From Arthrobacter nitroguajacolicus_D (GTDB lineage Bacteria > Actinomycetota > Actinomycetes > Actinomycetales > Micrococcaceae), in NCBI RefSeq assembly GCF_031455195.1, contig NZ_JAVDSH010000001.1, positions 372,001-436,000 on the forward strand: a stretch of 64,000 bases of DNA, written 5' to 3'. Below the pieces are notes generated by a model. That model worked only from the letters and a program-made list of their open reading frames with translations. It had not been told where the DNA came from and did no database searches. Positions 17,825-28,326 of this stretch are shown piece by piece. The position numbers and the translations under genes are program-made. The first letter of the stretch is position 1. The number at the start of each line of letters is the position of its first letter.

Positions 17825-20359
17825 ATGAAACTTCTTGAGCAGCTTCCCGGTTCCGCCGATACCGGTCCCCTGGACCCGGACGAAATTTACACACGGTTCG
17901 TGGAGTGGACGGAGAGTCGGGGGCTTCAGCTGTACCCGGCGCAGGACGAAGCGATCATGGAACTCGCCTCCGGCGCCAACGTCATACTCGCCACCCCCAC
18001 AGGTTCCGGAAAGTCGCTGGTGGCCATCGCGGCTCACTTCGAAGCCATGGCACGGGGCAAACGAAGCTACTACACGGCTCCCATCAAGGCCCTGGTATCG
18101 GAAAAATTCTTCGCCCTGTGCGACATCTTCGGCGCGGAGAACGTGGGGATGATCACGGGTGATTCCGGCGTGAACCAGGACGCGCCGATCATTTGCTGCA
18201 CCGCGGAAATCCTTGCCAACATCGCCCTCCGCGAGGGGGCTTCTGCCGAATTGGGCTCCGTCATCATGGACGAGTTCCATTTCTACTCCGACCCGCAACG
18301 CGGTTGGGCGTGGCAGGTTCCATTGCTGGAACTCCCCCAGGCCCAGTTCCTCCTCATGTCCGCCACTTTGGGCGACGTCACCCGCTTCGAGGCCGGCCTG
18401 ACGGAACTCACCGGCCGCTCCACCACCACCGTGAGCTCCGCGGAACGCCCCATCCCGCTGCACTACTACTACCAGGTGACGCCTGTACACGAGACCCTGG
18501 AGGACCTGCTCGCCACCAAGCAGGTTCCGGTGTACGTGGTCCACTTCAGCCAAGCTGAAGCCATCGAACGCGCACAGAACCTAATGAGCATCAATATGTG
18601 CAGCCGTGACGAGAAGGACCGGATCGCTGAACTCATCGCGGGCTTCAGGTTTGCCGCCGGATTCGGAAAGACCCTCAACAGGCTGGTCCGCCACGGCATC
18701 GGTGTCCACCACGCCGGAATGCTTCCGAAGTATCGCCGCTTGGTGGAGCAGCTTGCCCAGGCAGGACTCCTGAAGGTTATTTGCGGCACCGACACTTTGG
18801 GCGTCGGCATCAACGTACCCATCCGCACCGTGCTGTTGACGGCTCTCAGCAAGTACGACGGCGTACGAACCCGGCCGCTGAACTCCCGCGAGTTCCACCA
18901 GATTGCAGGCCGCGCAGGCCGCGCGGGCTACGACACTGCAGGTACGGTGGTGGTCCAGGCTCCGGAGCACGTGGTGGAGAACACCAAAGCCATGGCGAAG
19001 GCCACGGCCAAGTTCGGAGATGACCAAAAGAAGCTGCGCCAGGTGGTCAAGAAGAAGCCTCCGGAGGGGTTTGTTTCCTGGGGCGAGCCGACCTTCAACA
19101 AGCTGGTGGAGTCCATACCGGAGCCGCTGACGTCCAGCTTCACCGTCACCCACGCGATGCTGCTGAACCTTATGGAATGTCCTGGCGACCCCTTCCAGGC
19201 AACCCGCAGGCTTCTCAGCGAAAACCATGAGAGCCGCCCCGCGCAGCTGAAACTGATGAAGAAAGCCTTGGGGATCTACCGCGAACTCCTGGCAGCAGGA
19301 GTTGTTGAACGGATCCCCGAGGACCAGCAAGAGGCTGAAGGACGTTCGGTACGCCTCACCGTTCACCTGCAGGCAAACTTTGCCCTCAACCAGCCGCTGT
19401 CCCCCTTCGCCCTTGCTGCGTTGGAACTGCTCGACCCTGAGTCGCCGTCGTACGCCCTGGACGTTGTCTCCGTCATCGAGTCGACGTTGGAGAAGCCTCG
19501 ACAGATACTTTCCGCGCAGCAGAAGAAGGCACGTGGCGAAGCGGTTGCGGCCATGAAGGCTGACGGTATCGAGTACGACCAGCGCATGGCGATGCTCGAT
19601 GAAGTCACCTATCCCATGCCGTTGGCGGAGATCCTCGGCGAAGCCTTCGAGGTGTACCGCAAGGCAGCCCCCTGGGTTGGCGACTTTGAGCTTGCACCGA
19701 AATCGATCATCCGTGACATGTATGAGCGCGCCATGAACTTCGGGGAGTTCGTCCAGTTCTACGGCTTGGCCCGTTCGGAGGGCATCGTCCTCCGCTATCT
19801 GGCGGACGGTTTCCGGGCCCTCCGGCAGACCGTTCCCCAAGACCTGCTCCGCGAGGATCTTGAAGACCTCATCGCCTGGCTGGGCGAACTGGTCCGCCAA
19901 GTGGATTCGAGCCTGCTGGATGAATGGGAAGAGCTCACCTCCGGGGCGGCGCCGACACCGCATGACGCTCCCCCGCCCCCGCCTCCGTCGCTGACGTCGA
20001 ACATCAGGGCCTTCCGGGTGATGGTCCGTAACGAGATGTTCCGCAGGGTGGAACTTTTCGCTGACGAGGATTCCAACGCCCTGGGCGAGCTCGACGCCGA
20101 TGCCGGCTGGGATGCCGGGCGTTGGGAAGACGTGTTGGACGATTACTTTGACGAACACGACGACATCGGCACCGGTCCCGACGCCCGCGGACCGGGCTTG
20201 CTCATCATTACCGAAGAGCCCGGCACATGGAAGGTCCGGCAAATTTTCGATGACCCGGCACGCAACCACGACTGGGGCATTTCGGCCGAAGTGGACCTTG
20301 CAGCTTCTGATGAGTCCGGCACCGCCGTGGTCCGCGTGACAGACGTCAACAGGCTCTGA
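17825..20359 (+). CDS. DEAD/DEAH-box helicase with DUF3516 C-terminus
   Basis: The 844-residue superfamily 2 helicase shows motif I ATPTGSGKS near residue 58, motif II as DEFH (VIMDEFHFYSD), motif III LMSATLGD, motif V near GTDTLGVGINVPIRTV and motif VI QIAGRAGRAGYD. This is the Ski2/Mtr4-like pattern. The C-terminal half matches the actinobacterial DUF3516 extension in position and length. Such proteins are presumed RNA helicases. ATG 17825 is chosen over an in-frame GTG at 17801 because the family homology begins MKLLEQLP. It is followed after 11 bases by the CoA-transferase gene. Confidence 0.9.
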   Translation: MKLLEQLPGSADTGPLDPDEIYTRFVEWTESRGLQLYPAQDEAIMELASGANVILATPTGSGKSLVAIAAHFEAMARGKRSYYTAPIKALVSEKFFALCDIFGAENVGMITGDSGVNQDAPIICCTAEILANIALREGASAELGSVIMDEFHFYSDPQRGWAWQVPLLELPQAQFLLMSATLGDVTRFEAGLTELTGRSTTTVSSAERPIPLHYYYQVTPVHETLEDLLATKQVPVYVVHFSQAEAIERAQNLMSINMCSRDEKDRIAELIAGFRFAAGFGKTLNRLVRHGIGVHHAGMLPKYRRLVEQLAQAGLLKVICGTDTLGVGINVPIRTVLLTALSKYDGVRTRPLNSREFHQIAGRAGRAGYDTAGTVVVQAPEHVVENTKAMAKATAKFGDDQKKLRQVVKKKPPEGFVSWGEPTFNKLVESIPEPLTSSFTVTHAMLLNLMECPGDPFQATRRLLSENHESRPAQLKLMKKALGIYRELLAAGVVERIPEDQQEAEGRSVRLTVHLQANFALNQPLSPFALAALELLDPESPSYALDVVSVIESTLEKPRQILSAQQKKARGEAVAAMKADGIEYDQRMAMLDEVTYPMPLAEILGEAFEVYRKAAPWVGDFELAPKSIIRDMYERAMNFGEFVQFYGLARSEGIVLRYLADGFRALRQTVPQDLLREDLEDLIAWLGELVRQVDSSLLDEWEELTSGAAPTPHDAPPPPPPSLTSNIRAFRVMVRNEMFRRVELFADEDSNALGELDADAGWDAGRWEDVLDDYFDEHDDIGTGPDARGPGLLIITEEPGTWKVRQIFDDPARNHDWGISAEVDLAASDESGTAVVRVTDVNRL

Positions 20360-20370
20360 ACGGGAATCCC

Positions 20371-21762
20371 ATGGGAACCATCCCCAACCTCGGTGCAGGC
20401 CTGCGGGAACTGGGGGCACTCGGTGAACTGCCACCCGCCCCTTGGGACGGCCCGCGCCGGTGGTGGGGCGGTGCATTGGATGTGGAGGGCCTGGCGCTCG
20501 GCTCAGTTCAAGCGGTGGCAACTGCACTTAACGCACTGACCGGCTCCGCCGACAGGTACTCCGTGGCCGCCGGTCCGGTGGCAGCCTCGTTCGATTCACT
20601 CGGATACTTGCGAATCGACGGTCAGAAACCGATGGGCTTCGCTCCGATGTCAGGATTCCGGCCCACCGCTGATGGCTGGATCCGCCTCCACGCCAACTAT
20701 CCACACCATGCGGCGCGCTTGTTGGAAGCCCTTTCAGCCAGGGGCCCACAAGACGCGGACCGGGCGCTCTTGTCGATGACCTCCCTGGAGGCCGAGGCCG
20801 CGATCGTGGCCAACAAGGGCGTGGCTGCGGCCGTCCGGAGCCGCACCGAATGGCTCGCCTCGCCGATGCGTCCGGCGGCGGCGTCCGGCGACTGGATCGA
20901 CGTCGAACCTTCGGCTGAGCATGCTGCCGCCTCGCCTGGCACGGCCTGGCTTCCTGCCGGCAACCCACGGCTGCCGTTGGACGGCCTCAGGGTGCTCGAC
21001 CTGACCCGTGTCATTGCCGGCCCCACCGCAACTCGGCTCCTGGGTGCCCTCGGCGCGGACGTACTACGCATCGACCCGCCCCAGCTTCCGGAATTAACGG
21101 ACGCTTTCGTCGATTCAGGTTTCGATAAGCGAAGCGCCGAGGCGGATCTTGGCCGGACGGCGGACTTCGCCGTCATGAACGGGCTGGTTGCTTCGGCCGA
21201 CGTTGTGGTCACGGGATACCACGACGGCGGCCTCGACCGTTTCGGTCTGGCGCCCGGTGCGCTGTTGGCGAGCAGGCCCGGCCTCGTCGTTGCCACCTTG
21301 ACCGCGTGGGGCCGCGGTGGACCGTGGAGGGGGCGGCGTGGATTCGACAGTCTGGTGCAGGCGGCCACAGGGATCGCCGAACGGTATGGACAACCCGACG
21401 ACGCAGGGTGGAGACCCGGCGCCTTGCCGGTACAGGCCCTGGACCATGCCACCGGGTACGGCCTGGCTGCTGCCGTCATTGCCTTGTTGGGCGAACGGCT
21501 ACGGACCGGACGTGGTGGATCGGCGACGATGTCACTGGCACGTACCGCCGAGCAACTTTTCGAACTTCCCCCGGTCCACGGGGATGGTGCTACCAGTCCC
21601 CTGCTGGAGCCCGATTTTCTGGTCACGGACAGCCCCTATGGCACCCTCAGGTTCGTGGGGCCACCCCTCCTGGTGGAAGGCACGCAGCTCATGTACCGGG
21701 AGCCGCCCGTACAGTACGGATCGTCAGCGTTGGCGTGGCGGCGGCAGGCCGATCTCCCCTAG
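20371..21762 (+). CDS. CaiB/BaiF family CoA-transferase-like protein
   Basis: The 463-residue protein has the class III CoA-transferase core in its second half: LPLDGLRVLDLTRVIAGPTATRLLGALGADVLRIDPP and the following GFDKRSAEADL. Class III enzymes move CoA between carboxylic acids through an aspartyl-CoA intermediate. The N-terminal third (WWGGALDVEGLALGSVQAVA) is a second, degenerate copy of the fold and the protein is longer than standalone CaiB. Substrate is unknown and nothing nearby suggests a pathway. It begins 11 bases after the helicase stop. Confidence 0.8.
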   Translation: MGTIPNLGAGLRELGALGELPPAPWDGPRRWWGGALDVEGLALGSVQAVATALNALTGSADRYSVAAGPVAASFDSLGYLRIDGQKPMGFAPMSGFRPTADGWIRLHANYPHHAARLLEALSARGPQDADRALLSMTSLEAEAAIVANKGVAAAVRSRTEWLASPMRPAAASGDWIDVEPSAEHAAASPGTAWLPAGNPRLPLDGLRVLDLTRVIAGPTATRLLGALGADVLRIDPPQLPELTDAFVDSGFDKRSAEADLGRTADFAVMNGLVASADVVVTGYHDGGLDRFGLAPGALLASRPGLVVATLTAWGRGGPWRGRRGFDSLVQAATGIAERYGQPDDAGWRPGALPVQALDHATGYGLAAAVIALLGERLRTGRGGSATMSLARTAEQLFELPPVHGDGATSPLLEPDFLVTDSPYGTLRFVGPPLLVEGTQLMYREPPVQYGSSALAWRRQADLP

Positions 21763-21768
21763 TAAGCT
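21763..21768 (+). promoter_or_regulatory. -10 element (TAAGCT) for the GNAT gene
   Basis: TAAGCT ends seven bases before ATG 21776 and no ribosome-binding site lies in between. It implies a leaderless mRNA starting inside the end of the CoA-transferase gene. Confidence 0.5.
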
Positions 21769-21775
21769 CGATGCC

Positions 21776-22288
21776 ATGAGTGCAATCCGACCCGCCACCG
21801 TTGAAGACGTCCCCGCTATCCTTCGTATGATCCACGATCTTGCGATCTACGAAAAGGAACCGGACGCCGTCAAGAACACCCCGGAGATGCTCACGGACGT
21901 CCTCTTTGGCGACAACCCCCGTGTCTACGCCACCATCGCCGAGAATGCCGCGGGCACGGTGCAGGGCTTCGCTTTGTGGTTCCTGAACTACTCCACGTGG
22001 GAAGGGGTCCACGGCATCTACCTGGAGGACCTTTACGTCGTCCCCGACGCGCGCGGCGAAGGCCACGGCAAGGCGCTGTTGCAGCATCTGGCCGCGACCG
22101 CCGTCGAACGTGGATATGCGCGCGTGGAGTGGAGCGTCCTGAACTGGAACGAACCCTCGATCAATTTCTATAAGAACCTCGGCGCCTTCCCCATGGCGGA
22201 ATGGTCAACATTCCGTCTGACAGGTGACGCTCTTGAAGCGTTCGGCGCAAACGACGGCCACGTCAACCAGGCACTCGCCCGTGGCTGA
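21776..22288 (+). CDS. GNAT family N-acetyltransferase
   Basis: The 170-residue protein is a single GNAT domain. The acetyl-CoA pyrophosphate loop is RGEGHGKALL (residues about 97-106, consensus R/QxxGxG/A), and the late motif LNWNEPSINFYKNLGA is typical of the diamine-acetyltransferase-like subgroup. It likely acetylates a small amine such as a polyamine or amino-acid derivative; substrate is not determinable. The stop overlaps the GTG start of the peptidase gene, so the two are coupled. Confidence 0.88.
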   Translation: MSAIRPATVEDVPAILRMIHDLAIYEKEPDAVKNTPEMLTDVLFGDNPRVYATIAENAAGTVQGFALWFLNYSTWEGVHGIYLEDLYVVPDARGEGHGKALLQHLAATAVERGYARVEWSVLNWNEPSINFYKNLGAFPMAEWSTFRLTGDALEAFGANDGHVNQALARG

Positions 22289-23618
22289 AAAAGTGCAGCC
22301 AAACAACGGCCATAGCATCCGCGCCCGCCACGAATTCCGCGGGATCCGGACCGTGGAGCACTACTTCACGGTTCCCCTGGACCATGAAACCGACAGCGAA
22401 GGCGGCTCCGGCGAGACGATTTCGGTGTTCGCCCGTGAATATTCCTCCGCTGAGCACACGCCGGAGACAGCCAGCCGTTTGCCCTGGCTGCTGTACCTCC
22501 AAGGTGGGCCGGGTGGCCGGGGCAATAGGATCACCTCCCTCTCCGGATGGATGAAGGCCGCCGCCAAGGATTTCCGCATCCTGATGCTCGATCAACGCGG
22601 GACGGGTTTGTCCGCGCCCATCGAGCGCCAGAGCCTGGAACGACGGGGAGACGCCGAGGCGCAGGCAGAGTACCTGACGCATTTCCGGGCGGATTCCATC
22701 GTGGCCGACGCTGAGCACATCCGCGCGGTCCTGGACTCCGGACCATGGACCGTCCTGGGCCAAAGCTTCGGCGGTTTCTGTGCTTTGACGTATTTGTCCT
22801 TCGCGCCCGAAGGGCTGCGGGAAGTACTGATTACCGGTGGACTGGCCCCTCTCCAGGGTCCGGCCGATCGCGTCTACCGCGCCACGTTCCGCCGTGTCGC
22901 GGCCCGCAACGCAGAATACTTCTCGTGGTACCCCGAGGACCGGGAACTCGTGACCCGGATTGTGCGTCATTTGGAACAGCAACCTGAGTTTTTGGCGAGC
23001 GGTGAGCGGCTGACGCCGGAGCGGTTCCAAATGGTGGGGTCGTTCCTGGGCGGCAACAGCAGGGTTGATTCGCTGCACTACCTCCTGGAAGACGCATTCA
23101 TTGAGACGGGCGCAGGGCAGCGGCTATCCGAATCGTTCCTCGAACAGGTGCGGGTGCTGGTGAGCAGGGGAACCAATCCCCTCTACGCCGTGATGCACGA
23201 ATCGATCTACGGCCAGGAAGAAGCCACCAACTGGGCCGCGTGGAGGGTGCTGCGCGACTACCCGGAATTCGAGCCGGACGCCGCCGAGCCGCTGCTCACC
23301 GGCGAAATGGTTTATCCGTGGTACTTCGAGCAGGATCCATCACTCGTCCCACTGCGTGAGGTCGCTGGTCTGCTGGCCAGCAAGAAGGACTGGAAGCCTT
23401 TGTACGACACCGGAAGGCTGGCAGCCAACACTGTCCCGGTTGCGGCGGCGGTGTACAGGGACGATATCTACGTCGATCATGACCTTTCCCTGGAGACGGC
23501 GGCCGCCGTGCGTGGGCTCCAGCCGTGGGTTACCCCGGACTTCCACCATGATGGCATTGGCGAGGACGGGGAGGGCATCTTCGGGCGGTTGCTGGGCATG
23601 GTCCGGGCTGCCCGCTAG
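22281..23618 (+). CDS. Proline iminopeptidase-type alpha/beta hydrolase (S33)
   Basis: The 445-residue hydrolase has the oxyanion-hole segment LLYLQGGPGGRGN near residues 71-83, the DQRGTGLS motif near 104-111 and the nucleophile elbow GQSFGGF with Ser162. A late DFHHDGIGEDGEG supplies the probable catalytic His. These are features of peptidase family S33 (prolyl aminopeptidase), which releases N-terminal proline from peptides. The GTG start at 22281 overlaps the GNAT stop. Convergent with the MFS gene, seven bases away. Confidence 0.88.
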   Translation: MAEKVQPNNGHSIRARHEFRGIRTVEHYFTVPLDHETDSEGGSGETISVFAREYSSAEHTPETASRLPWLLYLQGGPGGRGNRITSLSGWMKAAAKDFRILMLDQRGTGLSAPIERQSLERRGDAEAQAEYLTHFRADSIVADAEHIRAVLDSGPWTVLGQSFGGFCALTYLSFAPEGLREVLITGGLAPLQGPADRVYRATFRRVAARNAEYFSWYPEDRELVTRIVRHLEQQPEFLASGERLTPERFQMVGSFLGGNSRVDSLHYLLEDAFIETGAGQRLSESFLEQVRVLVSRGTNPLYAVMHESIYGQEEATNWAAWRVLRDYPEFEPDAAEPLLTGEMVYPWYFEQDPSLVPLREVAGLLASKKDWKPLYDTGRLAANTVPVAAAVYRDDIYVDHDLSLETAAAVRGLQPWVTPDFHHDGIGEDGEGIFGRLLGMVRAAR

Positions 23619-23625
23619 ATCTGAA

Positions 23626-24975
23626 TCACTGAATCACTTGGTCTCGGGAGTGTCCGGCTGGGCGGAGTGGTCCCCGCAGGGCCGCAATGCCGGCCAGGAC
23701 CAGTACCGCTGCCGCCACCATGCTGGAAGCAACGTTGAGGCCCTGGTAGCCGATCCATGCCAGGAGCAGCCCGGAGGTGGCGCCGCCCACTGCCCCGGCA
23801 GCACCCATCAGCGTGTCCGATACGCCCTGCACGGTGACCCGTTGGCCCGGTGCGACGCTCTCTGCCAACAATGTTGAGCCGGCAATGGTGGCTGCGGACC
23901 AACCCAGGCCGAGCAGAATCAGTCCGCTCGTCACCAGGACAGGCTCGTGCTGGCCGAAGCCGGCGATGAGCACTGCCAGTAACAAGAGGCCGTGGCCCAG
24001 GGCGATGGTCTTCAGTCGTCCGGCCTTGTCCGTCAGCCACCCCCACAACGGCGACAAGGCAAACATGCCGGCGATGTGCAGCGAAATGGTCACACCTATG
24101 ACCACAAGGGCGTCCGTGCTGTCGGTGGTCCCTCCGTGGTGCCCCTGATGCGATCCACCCAGCAGTTGTTGCAGGTGCAGCGGCGTCATGGACATGACAG
24201 CCACCATCACCCCGTGAGCGGCGACCACGGCCGTGAGCGCCAGCATCGCTGGCGGGGACGAGCGGACAGCCCGCAGGCCGGACCCGATGGTGCCCCTCAC
24301 GGGCTTCTCCCCCGTGGCGCCTGGCCCGCTGGCGTCGGCGGCCAGGCGGCGGGCCAGCAGCAAGGGGTCCGGCCGCAAGCCGACGAAAAGCAGTATGGCT
24401 GCCAGCAGCAGCCCCGCGGCGGAAAACACGAACGGTCCAGCGATCGAAGGCAGGCCCAAAGCCGCTCCGACCGCAGCGCCAGGCTGGATGAGGTTCGGAC
24501 CTGCGACCGCCCCGATAGTGATCGCCCAGACCACCGTTGAGAGCGACCGGCCACGGCGTTCGGGTTCAGCGAGGTCGACGGCGGCGAATCTCGCCTGGAG
24601 GTTCGCTGCGGTACCGAGGCCAAGGAAGGCCGCGCCCAACAACAAGACAACGAACAACTGGCTCATCACAGAAAGGATGATGAGGAGCGCACCGGCCATG
24701 GCTGCCACCAGGCCGGTCACGAGACCGACACGGCGCCCACGTGCCTCGGCCAACCGCGCCAGCGGTAGAGCTGCGATCGCTGCGGACAAAGTCAGTACCG
24801 TGGTGATCGAACCCGCCCATGCCTCGGAACCGGAAAGGTCCACGGCCAAGAGCGAACCAATGGACAATGTGGCTCCATTGCCGACTCCGCTGAGGAGTTG
24901 GGCAGAGCTGAGGAGGAAAACGGAACGGCGCTGGACCCGTTGAGGGTCCAGCGCCGTCGTCGAAGTGGTGTTCAC
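23626..24975 (-). CDS. MFS transporter (drug/metabolite exporter type)
   Basis: The 449-residue protein has about twelve membrane helices and the MFS motif A-like loop RLAEARGRRVGLVTG in the first cytoplasmic loop (about residues 76-90), repeated degenerately as WLTDKAGRLKTI in the second half. A His-rich GGSHQGHHGGTTDS segment lies in the central extracytoplasmic loop between helices 7 and 8. The family exports drugs or metabolites by proton antiport. GTG 24975 has TAGTCT six bases upstream and no ribosome-binding site. Substrate unknown. Confidence 0.85.
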   Translation of the reverse strand: MNTTSTTALDPQRVQRRSVFLLSSAQLLSGVGNGATLSIGSLLAVDLSGSEAWAGSITTVLTLSAAIAALPLARLAEARGRRVGLVTGLVAAMAGALLIILSVMSQLFVVLLLGAAFLGLGTAANLQARFAAVDLAEPERRGRSLSTVVWAITIGAVAGPNLIQPGAAVGAALGLPSIAGPFVFSAAGLLLAAILLFVGLRPDPLLLARRLAADASGPGATGEKPVRGTIGSGLRAVRSSPPAMLALTAVVAAHGVMVAVMSMTPLHLQQLLGGSHQGHHGGTTDSTDALVVIGVTISLHIAGMFALSPLWGWLTDKAGRLKTIALGHGLLLLAVLIAGFGQHEPVLVTSGLILLGLGWSAATIAGSTLLAESVAPGQRVTVQGVSDTLMGAAGAVGGATSGLLLAWIGYQGLNVASSMVAAAVLVLAGIAALRGPLRPAGHSRDQVIQ

Positions 24976-24981
24976 TTCATG

Positions 24982-24987
24982 AGACTA
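24982..24987 (-). promoter_or_regulatory. -10 element (TAGTCT) for the MFS gene
   Basis: Minus-strand TAGTCT ends six bases before GTG 24975, supporting a leaderless transcript. Confidence 0.5.
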
Positions 24988-25003
24988 CAACGATCCAAGC
25001 CGA

Positions 25004-26032
25004 CTACTCGGCTTCGCTCATGCTCTTTCGTGCGTCCTCTTCCAGCCTTGCATCCATCTTGGCCTGGCGCGCTGCCGGGCTCAGGAGGCTGGCGACGACG
25101 GCCACAATGATGGTTCCGACGATGACTGCGAGCGATACGTAGGTGGGGATCTCCGGGGCCCACTCGATGTGGTGGCCGCCGTTGATAAAGGGCAGTTCGT
25201 TGACGTGCATGGCGTGGAGGACCAGCTTGACGCCAATGAACGCCAGGATCACTGAGAGCGCGTGCTTCAGGTAGACCAGGCGCGTCATCAGGCCGCCAAG
25301 CAGGAAGTACAGCTGGCGCAGGCCCATCAGCGCGAAGATGTTCGCTGTAAACACGATGAAGGCGCTCTGGGTGAGCCCGAAGATCGCCGGGATGGAGTCG
25401 ACAGCAAACAGGAGGTCTGTCAGGCCGATGGTCACGAAGACGATCAGCATGGGGGTGAAGACCTTCTTGCCGTTAACGGTGGTCCGCAACTTGCCGCCGT
25501 CGAACTTCTCGGACATGGGCAGGACCTTGCGCAGACGCGCAATAAGCGGGTTCTCGGCGCCTTCTTCCTCGTCTTCACCGGAGTCCTTGGCCTGCTTCCA
25601 GGCGGTCCAGAGCAGGAACGCGCCAAAGATGTAGAAGACCCAGCTGAACTGCTCGATGACGACGGCACCCAGGGCAATGAAGATGCCGCGCAGGACCAGC
25701 GCGATGATGATACCCACCATCAGCACTTCCTGCTGGTACTTACGGGGCACCGCGAAGCGGGCCATGATGATGATGAAGACGAACAGGTTGTCGATGCTCA
25801 GGCTGTACTCGGTAACCCAACCCGCGATGAATTGGCTGCCGTACTCCGGACCGGTGAAGTAGAACATTGCTCCGGCGAACACCATGGCCAGGGCCACATA
25901 GAAAGCGACCCAGAGACCGGCTTCCTTCATTGAGGGTTCGTGGGGGCGCTTGACGACCAGCAGGAGGTCAATCAGCAGAATAATTCCGAGGACGACGAAC
26001 GAGCCGACCTCGAACCAGACAGGGAGCTCCAT
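25004..26032 (-). CDS. TerC family membrane protein, probable manganese exporter
   Basis: The 342-residue protein has about nine membrane helices with intramembrane acidic residues of the TerC/Alx family, for example WVTEYSLSIDNLFVFIIIMARF near residues 72-93 and the inverted-repeat counterpart TDLLFAVDSIPAIFG. A charged loop (AKDSGEDEEEGAENP) separates the halves. Family members such as Alx and MeeF export Mn2+. A yybP-ykoY-like riboswitch directly upstream supports a manganese role here. It lies downstream of uvrB in the same direction, 165 bases apart. Confidence 0.93.
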   Translation of the reverse strand: MELPVWFEVGSFVVLGIILLIDLLLVVKRPHEPSMKEAGLWVAFYVALAMVFAGAMFYFTGPEYGSQFIAGWVTEYSLSIDNLFVFIIIMARFAVPRKYQQEVLMVGIIIALVLRGIFIALGAVVIEQFSWVFYIFGAFLLWTAWKQAKDSGEDEEEGAENPLIARLRKVLPMSEKFDGGKLRTTVNGKKVFTPMLIVFVTIGLTDLLFAVDSIPAIFGLTQSAFIVFTANIFALMGLRQLYFLLGGLMTRLVYLKHALSVILAFIGVKLVLHAMHVNELPFINGGHHIEWAPEIPTYVSLAVIVGTIIVAVVASLLSPAARQAKMDARLEEDARKSMSEAE

Positions 26033-26065
26033 TTAAGGGCCTTTCGCAGGGTACGTGAAAGCGGT

Positions 26066-26180
26066 GTAAGTCTCTCCGGTCGCCTGGAGACTCAATGCTC
26101 TGACATGGCGACCCGCTAGGCCCGGCGAGGCAACTATGCCTTGCGTGCTGACGGACTTAGCGCTTGGGATACTCCCCTAC
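26066..26180 (-). promoter_or_regulatory. yybP-ykoY (Mn2+) riboswitch-like leader of terC
   Basis: On the minus strand the leader contains GGGGAGTA (about 26178-26171), then a hairpin arm with CGCTA...CCGTCAGCACG, the stem AGGCA-TAGT-TGCCT, and CGCCGG followed by TAGCG. A later GGAGAGACTTAC (26077-26066) could close the outer helix with GTA before GGGGAGTA. GGGGAGUA, CGUCA and CCGG in this order are the hallmarks of the yybP-ykoY aptamer. The 3' end leaves 33 bases to the terC ATG, so control of translation initiation is likely. Confidence 0.75.
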
Positions 26181-26189
26181 GTGCCTCCA

Positions 26190-26197
26190 ACCTTACC

Positions 26198-26200
<3 letters not shown>
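26190..26200 (-). promoter_or_regulatory. Possible -10 elements (TAAGGT) for the terC leader
   Basis: Two overlapping minus-strand TAAGGT hexamers (26200-26195 and 26195-26190) overlap or directly follow the uvrB stop. A start site about seven bases further on would begin the RNA just ahead of the riboswitch aptamer. Confidence 0.4.
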
Positions 26201-28297
<2,097 letters not shown>

Positions 28298-28303
28298 GAA
28301 TCA

Positions 28304-28326
28304 AATCTACCCCCGCCCCAGGACAA
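28304..28326 (-). promoter_or_regulatory. uvrB promoter: TTGTCCTGG-N8-TAGATT
   Basis: On the minus strand TTGTCCTGG (28326-28318) is followed after eight bases by TAGATT (28309-28304), then six bases to the ATG. The layout equals the RecA-independent damage promoter bound by PafBC, with TTGTC and TANNNT intact. It lies at the end of coaE. Confidence 0.6.

Noticed and set aside
18581..20527. A 648-codon minus-strand frame
   Set aside because: Antisense to the helicase, which carries all superfamily 2 motifs.
23619..23640. Short direct repeat of GAATCACT
   Set aside because: Only two copies in a seven-base-gap convergent junction. No CRISPR, insertion or attachment-site feature accompanies it.
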